A DNA stretch of 64,000 nucleotides, taken from Budorcas taxicolor (lineage: Eukaryota; Chordata; Mammalia; Artiodactyla; Bovidae). Of this stretch, positions 33,151 to 47,010 are shown piece by piece. Every line of letters starts with the position of its first letter. The first letter of the stretch is position 1. Where the stretch lies: positions 133,875,170-133,939,169 of the forward strand of contig NC_068910.1 in assembly GCF_023091745.1 (NCBI RefSeq). Reading direction: 5' to 3'. Below the pieces are notes generated by a model. It saw nothing but the letters and a program-made list of their open reading frames with translations. It was not told where the DNA came from and searched no databases. The position numbers and the translations under genes are program-made.

Positions 33151-35695
33151 CTGTGCTTCATCCAGCCCAGCATTTCTCATGATGTACTCTGCATAGAAGT
33201 TAAATAAGCAGCCTTGACGTACTCCTTTCCCTATTTGGAACCAGTCTGTCGTTCTGTGCCCAGTTCTAACTGTTGCTTCCTGACCTGCATACAGATTTCT
33301 CAAAAGGCAGGTCAGGTCATCTGGTATTCCTATCTCTTTAAGAATTTTCCACAGTTTGTTCTGATCCACACAGTCAAAAGTTTTGGTGTAGTCAATAAAC
33401 CAGAAGTAGATATTTTTCTGGAAGTCTCTTGCTTTTCTGATGATCCAACAGATGTTGGCAATTTGATCTCTGGTTCCTCTACCTTTTCTAAATCCAGCTT
33501 GAACATCTGGGAGTTGACAGTTCATGTACTGTTGAAGCCTGGCCTGGAGAATTTTGAGCATAACTTTACTAGCATGTGAAATGAGTGCAATTGTGCAGTA
33601 GTTTGAGCATTCTTTGGCATTGCTTTTCTTTGGGATTGGAATGAAAACTGACCTTTTCCAGTCCTGTGGCCACTGCTGAGTTTTCCAAATTTGTTGGCAT
33701 ATTGAGTGCAGCACTTTCACAGCATCATCTTTTAGGATTTGAAATAACTCAACTGGAATGCCATCACCTCCACTAGCTTTGTTCATAGTGATGCTTCCTA
33801 AGGCCCACTTGACTCACATTCCAATATGTGTAGCTCTAGATGAGTGATCACATCATCATGATTATCTGGGTTGTGAAGATCTTTTTTGTATAGCTCTTCT
33901 GTGTATTCTTGCCACCTCTTCTTAATGTTTTCTGCTTCTGTTAGATCCATACCATTTCTGTACTTTATTGAGCCCATCTTTGCATGAAATGTTCCCTTGA
34001 TATCTCTAATTTTCTTGAAGAGATCTCTAGTCTTTCCCATTCTGTTGTTTTCCTCTATTTCTTTGCACTGAACACTGAGGAAGGCTGTCTTATCTCTCCT
34101 TGCTATTCTTTGGAACTCTGCATTCAAATGGGTATATCCTTTCTTTTCTCCTTTGCCTTTTGCTTCTCTTCTTTTCACAGCTATTTGTAAGGCCTCCTCA
34201 GACAGCCATTTTGCCTTTTTGCATTCCTTCTTGGTGATGGTCTTGATCCCTGTCTCCTGTACAATGTCACAAACCTCCATCCATAGTTCTTCAGGCACTC
34301 TGTCTATCAGATTTAATCCTTGAATCTGTTTCTCACTTTCACTGTATAATCATGTGGGATTTGATTTAGGTCATACCTGAATGGTCTAGTGGTTTTCCCT
34401 ACTTTCCTCAATTTAAGTTTGAATTTGGCAAAAAAGAGTTCATGATCTGAGCCACAGTCAGCTCCCAGTCTTGTTTTTGCTGACTATAGGGCTTCTCCAT
34501 CTTTTGCTGCGAAGAATATAATCAATCTGATTTTGGTGTTGACCATCTGGTGATGTCCATGTGTAGAGTCTTCTCTTGTGTTGTTGGAAGAGGGTGTTTG
34601 CTATGACCAGTGTGTTCTCTTGGCCAAACTCTATTAGCCTTTGCCCTGCTTCATTCTGTACTCCAAGGCCGAATTTGCCTGTTATTCCAGGTGTTTCTTG
34701 ACTTCCTACTTTTGCATTCCAGTCCCTTATAATGAAAAGGACAACTTTTTGGGGTGTTAGTTCTAGAAGGTCTTGTAGGTCTTCATAGAACTGTTCAACT
34801 TCAGCTTCTTCAGCATTAGTGGTTGGGGCATAGACTTGGATTAATGTGATATTGAATGGTTTGCCTTGGAAATGAACAGAGATCATTCTGTTGTTTTTGA
34901 GACTGCATCCAAGTACTGCACTTCGGACTCTTGTTGACTATGATGGCTACTCCATTGTTTCTAAGGGATTGTTGCCCACAGTCATAGAAGTAATGGTCAT
35001 CTGAGTTAAATTCACCTATTCCAGTCCCTTTTAGTTTGCTAATTTCTAGAATGTCAACGTTCACTCTTGCCATCTCCTGTTTGACCATTTCCAATTTGCC
35101 TTGATTCATGGACCTAACATTCCAGGTTCCTATGCAATATTGTTCTTTACAGCATCCATTATTGCTCCACCCATCAACAAAAAATTGGTTTAATGATTCA
35201 CTGAGCTTGGCCCTGCTCATCAGAACAAGACCCTGTTTCCCCCTCAGTCAGTCTCTCCCATGAGGAGGTTTCCATAAGCCTCTTATCCTTCTCCATCAGA
35301 GGGCAGACAAAATGAAAACCACAATCACAGAAAACTAACCTATCTGATCACATGGACCACAGCCTTGTCTAACTCATTCAAACTATGAGCCATGCCTCGT
35401 AGGGCTACCCAAGATGGATGGGTCATGGTGGAGAGTTCTGACAAAACATGGTCCACCGGAGAAGGGAATGGCAAACCACTTCAGTATTCTTGTATTGAGA
35501 ACCCCATGAACAGTATGAAAAGGCAAAAAGATAGGACACTGAAAGATGAACTGCCCAGGTCGGTAAGTGCCCAATATGCTACTAGAGATCACTGGAGAAA
35601 TAACTCCAGAAAGACTGAAGAGACAGAGCCAAAGCAAAACACCACCCAGTTGTGGATGTGACTGGTGATGGGAGTAAAGTCCAATGTCGTAAAGA
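33151..35695 (-). mobile_element. BovB LINE 5' part, joined to L1
   Basis: The largest 5' portion of BovB in the window: 5' UTR (35240-35695), APE-type endonuclease (frames 34816-35220 and 34458-34886, with GTWNVRSMNQGKL), linker (33798-34298) and the first half of the reverse transcriptase (33160-33786). It stops just before the YADD motif. Stops and shifts separate the frames, so it is inactive. Right flank aataacata resembles aataaccata left of the L1 part, a possible but weak joint target duplication. Confidence 0.9.
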
Positions 35696-36889
35696 TAATA
35701 ACATACCTGAGGAGATCCTTATTTGGTTCATACTAAAAATAGGTTTCTCACAATTACCTTGAAATTTTTTTTAAAAAACAGCTTTATTGAGATTCAACTC
35801 ATCTATCATATAATTCACCCATTTGAAGTGTATAATTTCATTTTGAAAATATTTCTTGCAGGTTTTGCCATAGAAGCTATTCATAGAGGCTAATTATTTG
35901 GTCATTTAAAACTCGTAACTGACTCCTTGAATGAACCACAACTGAGTAGTATTGGTAACATCCATCAACTCATCAAGATTCAAGAGAAAATACTCAAAAT
36001 TATTTGCCTTGCTTATTAATTGACTATGACATTGTTCCCAATGTTCTCAACTCTCTGAACAACTGTTGTGCTAAAACAGTCTTAAATAAGCTTCTTTCAT
36101 CTGAGCACATTTCTCTGGCTGCTACAATCAAACACAACTTAATTAACTCATCCCTAAATGGTTTTTCTTGCCTGGCTAACACATGAGCCACTTGAAAATT
36201 TGCTTTGATTACAGACTCATTTTCTTTTTTTTTTTTTTCAGTATTAAGTTTTTTATTTTTTTAATTTTAAAAACTTTAATTCTTACATGTGTTCCCAAAC
36301 ATGAACCCCCCTCCCACCTCCCTCCCCATAACATCTCTGTGGGTCATCCCCATGCACCAGCCCCAAGCATGCTGTATCCTGCATCAGACATAGACTAGCG
36401 ATTCAATTCTTACATGATAGTATACATGATAGAATGCCATTCTCCCATATCATCCCACCCTCTCCCTCTGAAATTTTGCCATAATGAGATAATTCATTTA
36501 AAATTTTCTATTTTTTCTGATGGTTGCTTTCCTGTGAGTTGGGAATACTAGGATATATCCTTAGTCTGATAAATTAACACAATCTGTTATTTTAGCCCAC
36601 CAATAGTGTCACTGTATAATAAATAATGCCTTGTCATTGAATTTGATAACAATTATTTTGTTATTTTGTTATTTCCATAATCCATACTCCAAAATAACCC
36701 ATACTGGGATTTTAAAGTATGGCATTTGAAGTCAACTTTCCTCCCCCCTTCTTTTTTTTTTTTTGACATAATGAATATGCTTTGGTGATTCTAAAATGAA
36801 AATGTTGAAGCGTTGGCATGTCCTTAGGGACCAGAGATGGAACACAGAACTCATTTCTCATTGCTAATACAAAGTCTGCTATTAGGTGA
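35696..36889. other. Intergenic sequence with L1 3' scraps
   Basis: Contains antisense L1 3' fragments at about 35762-35850 (cagctttattgagattcaac) and 36226-36474 (poly-T then acatgtgttcccaaacatga). The rest is unclassified. Confidence 0.6.
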
Positions 36890-38226
36890 AGCCAACAGAG
36901 GGGAGTAGGAAAAGCCTGAGCTCACTTCCTCCCATGGACACATCAAAATTACTATTTGCAAAGCAACTATTGATTAGAATAACTTGAAAACCAGCAGAAA
37001 TGATTTTCTATAACTAAAGATATAAAGAAGAAATCAACATGAGACAGGTAGGAGGGGCAGGGATGCAGTCTACTCAAGATTCACTCCCCTAGAGAGACAA
37101 CCCACAAACAGGAGGATAGACACAATGTTCACGGTTCTTCCCGAGGAGCAAGGGGTCTGAGCCCTGCACTGGGTTCCCCAGCCTAGGGGTCTGGCACTGG
37201 GAAGATGAATTCCCAGAATGTCTGGCTCTGAAGACCAGCAGAGCGTATGTTTAGGAGAGCTGGAGGGCTCAAAGAGACAGAAATTCCACTTTTAAAGGTC
37301 TCACACAAAATCTCACACGCCTCAAGTCCCAGAACAGAGGCAATACATTGAAAGGGACCTGGGTCAGACACACTTGTTGATCTCACAGTACCTTCCAGAG
37401 AGGCAGAAAGCAAAAGGGAAATGCTCTGGGGACACAGATGCTGGCAGAAGCCATTTGGGGGAACTCCTTCTACCAGGAGGACACTGGTGCTGGCGAGTGC
37501 CATATTGGTGTCCTCTCTCTAGCTTACTAGCCTCACAGCTTTACCTGCCTACCAGTGGAGGACACAGCCCCAGGACCCAGCCCTGTCCATCAGCTGGCCA
37601 GAACCATTCTTGGAACTCCTTGGTCCCTGTAGACAGCTGCCCCAGGAATCAGTCTCACTCACCAATGGGCCAGCAGCCTCTGCATGAGGCAAGGCCTGGC
37701 AGCCAACCAGGCTAAGGGCCAGGCTTACCTACCATGTGCTCATAGCAGTTGGCCTCTCTACAACAGAAGAGCCCACATATAAGGCACCCCTAGAGCACTT
37801 AACTCTAATGATCAGAGGGAAATGTCTTGCTGGGCCCCATAGGATGTCTCCTACATAAGGTCACTTCTCCAAGACTGAGAAGTGACCAGTCTAATACACA
37901 CAAATAAGCACAGAGAATTAGGCAAAAGGAGGAGACAGAGGAATATGTTGCAAGTGAGAGAAAAAAAACAAGACAAAACCTCCGTAAAAGAACTAAGTTA
38001 AGAGGAGATATGCAATCTACCTGATAAAGAATTCAATCTAATGATCATAAAGATGTTCGGTGAACTCAGGAGAATAATGGATGAACACAGTGAGAAGAGC
38101 TGAAGAATACAATAACTGAAATAAAAAACATACTAGAAGGAATCAACAGTAGATTAGATGCTACAGAGAAACAGATCAGTGGAAGACAGTAGTGGAAATC
38201 AAAAAAGAATTCTTTAAAAATGAGGA

Positions 38227-38531
38227 GTGTGGACTTCTCTGGTGGCTCAGTGGTAAAGAATCTGCCTGTCAAAGCAGGAAATATGGGTTTGACCCCTGAT
38301 CTGGGAAGACCCACATACCAAGGGGCAACTAAGCCCAAGTGCCACAACTATTGAACTGACGCTCTAGAGCCCAGGAGCCTAAACTACTGAAAGCCCCTAC
38401 AGCCTCTGCTCTGCAACAAGAGAAGCCACATCGATGAGAAGCTTGTGCACTGCAACTAGACAGCAGCCCCCACTTGCTGCAACTAGAGAAAAGCCCATGC
38501 ATAGCATAGCCAAAAAGAAAAACAAACATCT
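38227..38531 (+). mobile_element. CHR-2-type SINE, full length
   Basis: ggacttctctggtggctcag to the A-rich tail. The perfect 14-base target duplication TTTAAAAATGAGGA is at 38213-38226 and 38532-38545. Confidence 0.92.
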
Positions 38532-38571
38532 TTTAAAAATGAGGAATGTTTAAGAAATCTCTGGGATGACA

Positions 38572-38848
38572 TGCTGCTGCTGCTGCTAAGTCGCTTCAGT
38601 CATGTCCGACTCTGTGTGACCCCATAGACGGCAGCCCATCAGACACCCCTGTCCCTGGGATTCTCCAGGCAAAAACACTGGAGTGGGTTGCCATTTCCTT
38701 CTCCAGTGCATGAAAGTGAAAAGTGAAAGTGAAGTTGCTCAGTCGAGTCCAACTCTTCGCGACCCCATGGACTGCAGCTTACCAGGCCCCTCCGTCCATG
38801 GGATTTTCCAGGCAAGAGTACTGGAGTGGGGTGCCATCGCCTTCTCCG
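38572..38848 (-). mobile_element. Bov-A2 SINE
   Basis: A reverse dimer beginning with (GCT)n (its AGC tail) and ending gccatcgccttctccgc. Confidence 0.9.
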
Positions 38849-40605
38849 CTGAGACAACATAAGGCATACTAAAATTTGTATTGTAGAGGTGCCAGAAGGA
38901 GAAAAGAGACAGAAGGGGACAGAGAACTTCTCTGAAGAAATAATAACTGAAAACTTCCCTAACCTGGGAAAGGAAAAACAAAATTCAGATCTAACAAGCA
39001 GAGAGAGTCCTCAACAAGATGAATCCAAATTGGTCTACACCAACACATACTATAATTAAAATGGCAAAAATTAAAGACGTAGATAGAATATCAAAAGCAG
39101 CAAAAGGAAAGCAACTACTTATGTGTAAGGGAAGTCTCCTACGACAATAAGCTTGACTTTTCAGCAGAAACTTTGCAGGCCAGAAGGAAGTGGCGCAGTA
39201 TATTTAAAGTGACAAAAAGGAAAACACCGATAACCAAGAATATTCTACCCGGCAGGGTTATTATTCAAATTTGAAGGATAGACAGAGTTTTACAGATAAG
39301 CAAAACCTAAAAGAGTTCATTGCCATTAAGCTGGCTTTGCAGGAAAAGTTAAAGGGACTTCTCTAAGTAGAAAAGACCACAACCAGAAATTTGAAAATTA
39401 CGAAGGGAAAAAACCTCATTGGTAAAGACAAACATAGAGTAAAGGTAGTAGACCAACCACTCATAAAGCCAGTAGGAAGATTAAAAAACAAAAGTAGTAA
39501 GATCATTTATATACCAATACATAGTAAAGGGATATGCAAAATAAAAAAATGCTAAATATGACACCAAACTATTCAATGTTGTGGGGAGGAGTGAAAATGC
39601 AGGGTTGTTAGAATGTATTTGAACCTAAGAGATCATCAACTTAAAAAAATATGTTGTTATACATAACCTTATGGCAACTGCTAATCAAAAATATATAATA
39701 GATACACACAGACACAAGAGAAAGAAATCCAAACATAACACTAAAGACACTCATCAAGTCACAAGGGAAAAGAGCAAAAGGAGAAAGGAACAAAACACTA
39801 CAAAAATAAAAAGAAGAAATGAAAAAAAAAGAAAAAGAAAAAATGAACGAAACGGCAATAAGTACATACCCATCAATGATTACTTTAACTGTAAATAGAC
39901 TAAATGCTCCATTCAGACGACACAGAGTAGTTGAAAGGATGGGAAAGAAGAACCACTTATTTGTTGTCTACAAGAGATTTACTTCTGATCTAAAGACAAA
40001 CAGACAAAGTGAGGGGACAGAAAAGGTATTCTATGCAAATAGAAGCTAAAATAAAGCTGGTAGCAATATTTATGTCAGTCAAAATAGGCTTTTAAACAAA
40101 GACTGTAACAAGTGACAAAGGACAATACATAAGATGAAGGGACCGATCCAATAAGAAGGTATAATAATTATAAACATATATGACCCAACAAAAGAGCACC
40201 TAAAATACAGACAACAAATATTAGTAAACCCAAAGGGAAAAACTGGCAGTAGCACAGTAATAATAGTGAGCTTCTAACATCCCACTGACATCAACGGGCA
40301 GATCATCCAGACAGAAAATCGTTAAGGAAACTGGCCTTAAATGGCACATTAGACCAGATGGATTTTATACATCTTTGTTGAGTTACCTCCATCCAAAAGA
40401 AACAGAATAGGAAAGAGTTGAGGGGGGCTGGATCAAGATGGTAGAATAGAAAGATGTAGCGCTCATCTCCTCCCACAAATACATCAAAAAGACATCTACA
40501 TGTGGGAACAATTCTCACAGAATAACTGCTGAATGCTGGCAGAAGAGCTCATGAAACCAAAATCACAAGAAAGATCACCATGTAACCAAAAAGGATGAAA
40601 TAAAA

Positions 40606-40619
40606 GGGGGGGGGGGGGG
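40606..40619 (+). repeat. Poly-G run, 14 G
   Basis: Fourteen consecutive G's in the 5' UTR of the old L1. Such long G runs are rare and length-unstable. Confidence 0.9.
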
Positions 40620-42093
40620 AGGGATGAGACCAGCAACCCTGGGAGGGAGCTGTGAAAGAGGAAAGGTTCCTTCGTCCTGGAAACCTTCAACAACTGGGAA
40701 ATCAGCTCAGAAATGGAACTTCAGAGGCTCAGAGAAGAGCACAGCAGTCGGCTTAACGGCAGGCGAAGAGAGAGAGACCAGTATAGGGGATCCTGGTCAC
40801 CCCCCTGCACCCCCCAGCCCAAGAAATAAATCTGCTACTGTGTGTAGGGGCGGGGTGCTAAAACTTGGGCTTCAAAGGACAGACCTGAGGAGAGCACTGG
40901 GGTTGGCTATACAGAGATAGCCTGAAAAGGCTGGAATGTGGTCCAAGCAGCAACTGGGATGTACACAGGAAGGAGCTTGTGTCTGCCATTGAAGCCCCAT
41001 TGTTAACGTGCATACTTGAAGAGAGAGGCAGGGCCCATCATAGCAGCCTCATTCTTATGGTGGGCACAGCTCCACCTTTACAAGCTCTGAGAGCATGCAA
41101 GCATTGGCAGGTTGTCCACACATGTAGCTGGGGCTAAAATCCAAGCTGATTCTCAAGGGCTAAAATCTGAGCTGTGTCCCAGCAGCTGTGTGATCTGCAG
41201 ATTTATGTGCCACTGGCAGCTTTGTAAACTTAGTGCCTGGGGGATAGCCAATCAGATTACTGGAGCTCCGGTGGGTAGGTAGGTCGGGCCCAGCAATAGC
41301 AGCTGAAGGCTCTGTGGGAACATGTAGAGGTAGGGCTGAGGTCTGGGCTAACTCAATAGCTCCCGTGGTAGGTCCAGATGGATGACTACAGCAGTCCTGG
41401 TGCCTGACCTCAGCGGTTCTGTACCAGTGGGTCCACGCTAATGGCTTTATGAGCTAAGTGCCTAAGGGATACCCAGGCCAACTACCTGAATTTCCATGGT
41501 TGAAGTGGGGCTGAGGGCAGTGCCCCAAACTGTATTTTGTGAGCCTGCACAATGGGTGACAGGTGACACCATGGAGGGCACTTCCCAGAATGTAGTTTCT
41601 ACAGAGGAATCCTCAGTGGCTCATCTCTCAGTGGGAGTGCTCCAGTCCTGCCTACTGCACACTGCAGTTCAGAAACAGATCTGGGGGGTGTCTACTCCAA
41701 CAACTGGGGAGCAGATCCTGCCCCTGATAGGGCTGTGACAACCACAGACCAAAGAGGAGGCCCATCCAACACTCAGTGCAGGCTCTGGTCACCACGACAG
41801 CAACCACACTCCCCTGTCAAGGGGATAATGGCCAACATACAGTGAAGAAAGATGTGGCGGGCAGCATCCATAATAAAAACAGCCCTCACACAAAAACATG
41901 AGACTCGTGGACGCCACACAGGAAATTTCGCACATTAAAAACCCTTCAGGACCACAGTAGATGACTGTTTCTCCTAAACTCATAAAGCCAATGAAGTATA
42001 GGTAAAATGAAGAAGCAGAGGAACCACTCCCAATGAAAAGATCAGGAGAATTTCCCTGAAACAACAACGAAACAGACCTCTCCAGTCTACTAT

Positions 42094-44423
42094 CAGTTCA
42101 GCTCAGTCATGTCCGACTCTTTGCGACCCCATGAATCGCAGCACGCCAGGCCTCCCTGTCCATCACCAACTACCGGAGTTCACTCAAACTCATGTCCATT
42201 GAGTCGGTGATGCCATCCAGCCATCTCATCTTCTGTTGTCCCCTTCTCCTCCCAGCATCAAAGTCTTTTCCCATGTCTCAACTCTTCCTATGAGGTGGCC
42301 AAAGTATTGGAGTTTCAGCTTTAGTATCAGTCCTTCCAAAGAACAGCCAGGACTGATCTCCTTTAAGATGGACTGGTTGGATCTCCTTGCAATCCAAGGG
42401 AATCTCAAGAGTCTTCTCCAACACCACAGTTCAAAAGCATCAATTCTTCAGTGCTCAGCTTTCTTCACAGTCCAACTCTCACATCCATACATGACCACTG
42501 GAAAAACCATAGCCTTGACTAGACAGATGTTTGTTGGCAAAGTAATGTCTCTGCTTTTGAATATGCTATCTAGGTTGGTCATAACTTTTCTTCCAAGGAG
42601 TAAGCGTCTTTTAATTTCATGGCTGCAGCCACCATCTGCAGTCATTTTGGAGCCCAAAAAAATGAAGTCTGACACTGTTTGCACTGTTTCCCCATCTATT
42701 TGCCATGAAGTGATGGGACCAGATGCCATGATCTTCGTTTTCTGAATGTTGAGCTTTAAGCCAACTTATTCACTCTCCTCTTTCACTTTCAAGAGGCTTT
42801 TTAGTTCCTCTTCACTTTCTGCCATAAGGGTAGTGTCATGTGCATATCTGAGGTTATTGATATTTCTCCCGGCAATCTTGTCCAGCCCAGCGTTTCTCAT
42901 GATGTACTCTGCATATAAGTTAGATAAGCAGGGTGACAATATACAGTCTTGATGTACTCCTGTTCCTATTTGGAACCAGTCTGTTGTTCCATGTCCAGTT
43001 CTAACTGTTGCTTCCTGACCTGCATATAGATTTCTCAAGAGGCAGGTCAGGTGGTCTGATATTCCCATCTCTTTTGGAATTTTCCACAGTTTGTGGTGAT
43101 CCACACAGTGAAAGGCTTTGGCATAGTCAATAAAGCAGAAATAGATGTTTTTCTGGAACTCTCTTGCTTTTTCCATGATCCAGTAGATGTTGACAATTTG
43201 ATCTCTGGTTCCTCTGCCTTTCCTAAAACCAGCTTGAACATCAGGAAGTTCACGGTTCACGTATTGCTGAAGCCTGGCTTGGAGAATTTTGAGCATTACT
43301 TTCCTAGCAAGTGAGATGAGTGCAATTGTGCAGTAGTTTGAGCATTCTTTGGCATTGCCTTTCTTTGGGATTGGAATGAAAACTGATCTTTTCCAGTCCT
43401 GTGGCCACTGCTGAGTTTTCCAAATTTGCTGGCATATTGAGTGCAGCACTTTCACAGCATCATCTTTCAGGATTTGAAATAGCTCAAGTGGAATGCCATC
43501 ACCTCCACTAGCTTTGTTTGTAGTGATGCTTTCTAAGGCCCACTTGACTTCACATTCCAGGATGTCCGGCTCTAGCTGAGTGATCACACCATTGTGATTA
43601 TCTGGGTCATGAAGATCTTTTTTGTACAGATCTGTGTATTCTTGCCACCTCTTCTTAATATCTTCTGCTTCTGTTAGGTCCATACCATTTCTGTCCTTTA
43701 TCAAGCCCATCTTTGCATGAAATGTTCCCTTGGTATCTCTAATTTTCTTGAAGAGATCTCTAGTCTTTCCCATTCTGTTGTTTTCCTCTATTTCTTTGCA
43801 TTGATGGCTGAGGAAGGCTTTCTTATCTCTCCTTGCTATTCTTTGGAACTCTGCATTCAAATGAGTATATCTTTCCTTTTCTCCTTTGCTTTTCGCTTCT
43901 CTTCTTTTCACAGCTATTTGTAAGGCCTCCCCAGACAGCCATTTTGCTTTTGCATTTCTTCTTCTTGGGGATGGTCTTGATCCCTGTTTCCTGTACAATG
44001 TCACAAATCTCCATCCATAGTTCATCAGGCACTCTATCTATTAGATCTAGGCCCTTAAATCTATTTCTCACTTCCACTGTATAATCATACGGGATTTGAT
44101 TTAGGTCATACCTGAATGGTCTAGTGGTTTTCCCTACTTTCTTCAATTTAAGTCCGAATTTGGCAATAAGGAGTTCATGATCTGAGCCACAGTCAGCTCC
44201 CAGTCTTGTTTTTGCTGACTGTAGAGAGCTTCTCCATCTTTGGCTGCAAAGAATATAATCAATCTGATTTTGGTGTTGACCATCTGGTGATGTCCATGTG
44301 TAGAGTCTTCTCTTGTGTTGTTGGAAGAGGGTGTTTGCTAGGACCAGTGCGTTCTGTTGGCAAAACTCTATTAGCCTTTGCCCTGCTTCATTCTGTATTC
44401 CAAGGCCAAATTTGCCTGTTACC
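42094..44423 (-). mobile_element. BovB LINE, 2.3 kb, nested in L1
   Basis: A reverse BovB with endonuclease end, linker and nearly the whole reverse transcriptase in one 419-codon frame (42766-44025). The catalytic YADD is changed to YAHD, so it is inactive. The perfect 12-base target duplication CCAGTCTACTAT is at 42082-42093 and 44424-44435. Confidence 0.95.
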
Positions 44424-44545
44424 CCAGTCTACTATACCCCAAGTTAAAAAAAGAAGTAGTGAAAATACTGAAGTTATTAAGAAAGACTATCCACAGAAAT
44501 GCAGATTACTGTAAAAAGGAACTAGAAATTATAAAGAGGAGACAA

Positions 44546-45793
44546 TTCAGTTTGCTTTAGTCGCTCATTCAGTTGTGTTTGACTCGTTGTGACCCTGTGG
44601 ACTGCAGCACGCCAGCCTTCCCTGTCCATCACCAATCCCCAGAGCTTGCTCAAACTCATGTCCATCAAGTCAGTGATGCCATCCAACCATCTCACCCTCT
44701 GTCATCCCCTTCTCCTCCTGCCTTCAATCTTTCCCAGCATCATGGTCTTTTCCAATGAGTCAGTTCTTCACATCAGGTGGCCAAAGTATTGTTTCAGCTT
44801 CAGCATAAGTCCTTCCAATGAATATTCATGACTAATTTCCTTTAGGATTGACTGGTCGGATCTCCTTGAGTCCAAGGGACTCTCAAGAGTCTTCTCCAAC
44901 ACCACAGTTCAAAAATGTCACTTCTGAAAAAAAAAAACAACACCTCACTTCTTTAGCACTCAGCTTTGTTTATGGTCCAACTCTCACATCCATACATGAC
45001 CACTGGAAAAACCATAGCTTTGACTAAACGGACTTTGGTTGGCAAAGTAATGTCTCTGGTTTTTAATATGCTGTCCAGGTTGGTCATAACTTTTCTTCCA
45101 AGGAGCAAGCGTCTTTTAATTTCATGGCTGTTGTCACCATCTGCAGTGATTTTGGAGCCCAAGAAAATAAAGTCTGACACTGTTTCCATTGTTTCCCCAT
45201 TTATTTGCCATGAAGTGATGGGACCAGATGCCATGATCTTAGTTTTCTGAACGTTGAGCTTTAAGCCAGCTTTTTCACTGTCCTCTTTCATTTTCATCAA
45301 GAGGCTCTTTAGTTTTTCTTCACTTTCTGCCATAAGGGTGGTATCATCTGCATATCTGAAGTTATTGACATTTCTCCCAGCAATCTTGATTCCAGCTTGT
45401 GCTTCATCCAGCCCAGCATTTCCCATGATGTACTCTGCATAAAAGTTAAATGAGCAGGGTGACAATATACAGCCCTTGACGCACTCCTTTCCCGATTTGG
45501 AATCAGTCTGTTGTTCCATGTCCAGTTCTAACTGTTGCTTCCTGACCTACATACAGATTTCTCAGGAGGCAAGTAAGGTGGTTTGGTATTCCCATCTCTT
45601 GAAGAATTTTCCACAGTTTGTTGTGATCCACACAGTCAAAGGTTTTGGCGTAGTCAATAAAGCAGAAGTAGATGTTTTCCTGGAACTCTCTTGCTTTTTT
45701 GATGATACAGCAGATGTTGACAATTTGATCTCTGGTTCCTCTGCCTTTTCTAAATTCAGCTTGAACATCTGGAAGTTCTCGGTTCATGTACTG
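44546..45793 (-). mobile_element. BovB LINE, 1.25 kb, nested in L1
   Basis: A reverse BovB 3' portion. Frames 45503-45787 and 44953-45519 are two halves of the reverse transcriptase (NNFRYADDTTLM present), split by a frameshift near 45475. About 29 extra bases with an A run lie at 44915-44945. No clear target duplication. Confidence 0.9.
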
Positions 45794-46792
45794 TTCACAT
45801 ACTCAGTGGAAAAATCACCCGCTGAGACAATGCTGAGCTAATGGCAGTAAATAGCAAACTGGGTAATGCAGAATAGTGAATAAGTGAGCTGGAAGGTAGA
45901 ATAATGGAAATCACTCTATCAAAAGAGCGGACAAAGACACACACACGAAATGAAAGCAATATATGAGACGTATGGGAATATAAAGCATCCCAATCTATGA
46001 ACAATAGGGATCCCAAAAGGAGAAGAAAGAGAAAAGGGGGTCAAAAATGTATTTTTAAAAATTATGGCTGAAAATTTCCCAAACCTAAAGAAGAAAACAG
46101 ATAACCAGGTATAGGAGGAACAGAAGGTCCCCAACAAGATGAACCCAAGGAGATCTATACCAAGACATATAATAACTAAAGTGGCAAAAGTTAAGGATGA
46201 AGAGAGGATTCTAAAGGCAACAAGAGAAAAACAAAGTTAATTAGAAGGAAATCTCCATAAGTGATTGCTCTCTAAAAACGTTGCAAGCCAGAAGGTAGTA
46301 ACAAGATATATTTGAAGTCCTGAAATGGAAAAGCTTGCAACTTAATCTACCCAGCAAGATTATCATTTAAAATAGAAGTAGTGATAAAGAATTTCTCAGA
46401 TAACCAAAAACTAAAAGAGTACAGCAAGACTAACCTTTTAGTTTATTCTTTTAAAATAAAAAAATATTGAAAGTTCTTTTCTAAACAGAGAAGCAAGAAT
46501 CTATAGGAAAGAGAATATCATAATTGGAAAGTAGATAATTTAAATTAGCCAGTACACAGATTTTTAAAATTTGTAAAAGCAATGATAATTACAATGAACA
46601 GCAAAAGGATAAACATGAAGATGTAAAAGAGGACATAAAAATCATAAAATGTTGGGGGGAGAGTAAGAAAATATAGAGTTTTAAAAAAGAATGTGTTTGA
46701 GCCTATATGATTACCAGTCTAAAGCAAATAGATATAGCAATGCCATAACATACTTGAAAAACAAGGTAACAAAAAATAAAAAACACATAGTT

Positions 46793-47010
46793 CAGTTCAG
46801 TTCAGTCACTCAGTCGTGTCCAGCTCTTTGTGACTCCATGGACAGGAAGCACACCAGGACTCCTATTTGAGCTTACTCAAATTCATTTGCATCAGGTTGG
46901 TGATGCCATCCAACCACTGCATCCTCTGTCATCCCCTTCACCTCCTGCCTTCAATCTTTCCCAGCGTCAAGGTCTTTTTGAAGGAGTCAGTTCTTTGCAT
47001 CAGGTGGCCA
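46793..47010 (-). mobile_element. BovB LINE, 3' 220 bases
   Basis: cagttcagttcagtcactca to ctttgcatcaggtggccaa. Truncated 3' end nested in L1. Confidence 0.88.

Larger units (their letters stand above)
36890..40405 (+). mobile_element. Old L1 (5' UTR, ORF1 end, ORF2 start)
   Basis: It opens with an old L1-type 5' UTR (36890-38100). The ORF1 region at 38870-39400 includes cagcagaaactttgcaggcc. The ORF2 endonuclease start follows at 39845-40400, where the frame MKKKEKEKM..ITLTVNRLNAPFRRHR matches the L1 endonuclease N-terminus. Two SINEs interrupt it. Many stops; inactive. Confidence 0.75.

Noticed and set aside
39671..39898. Lysine/arginine-rich frame
   Set aside because: It is decayed L1 inter-ORF sequence, A-rich and therefore Lys-rich.
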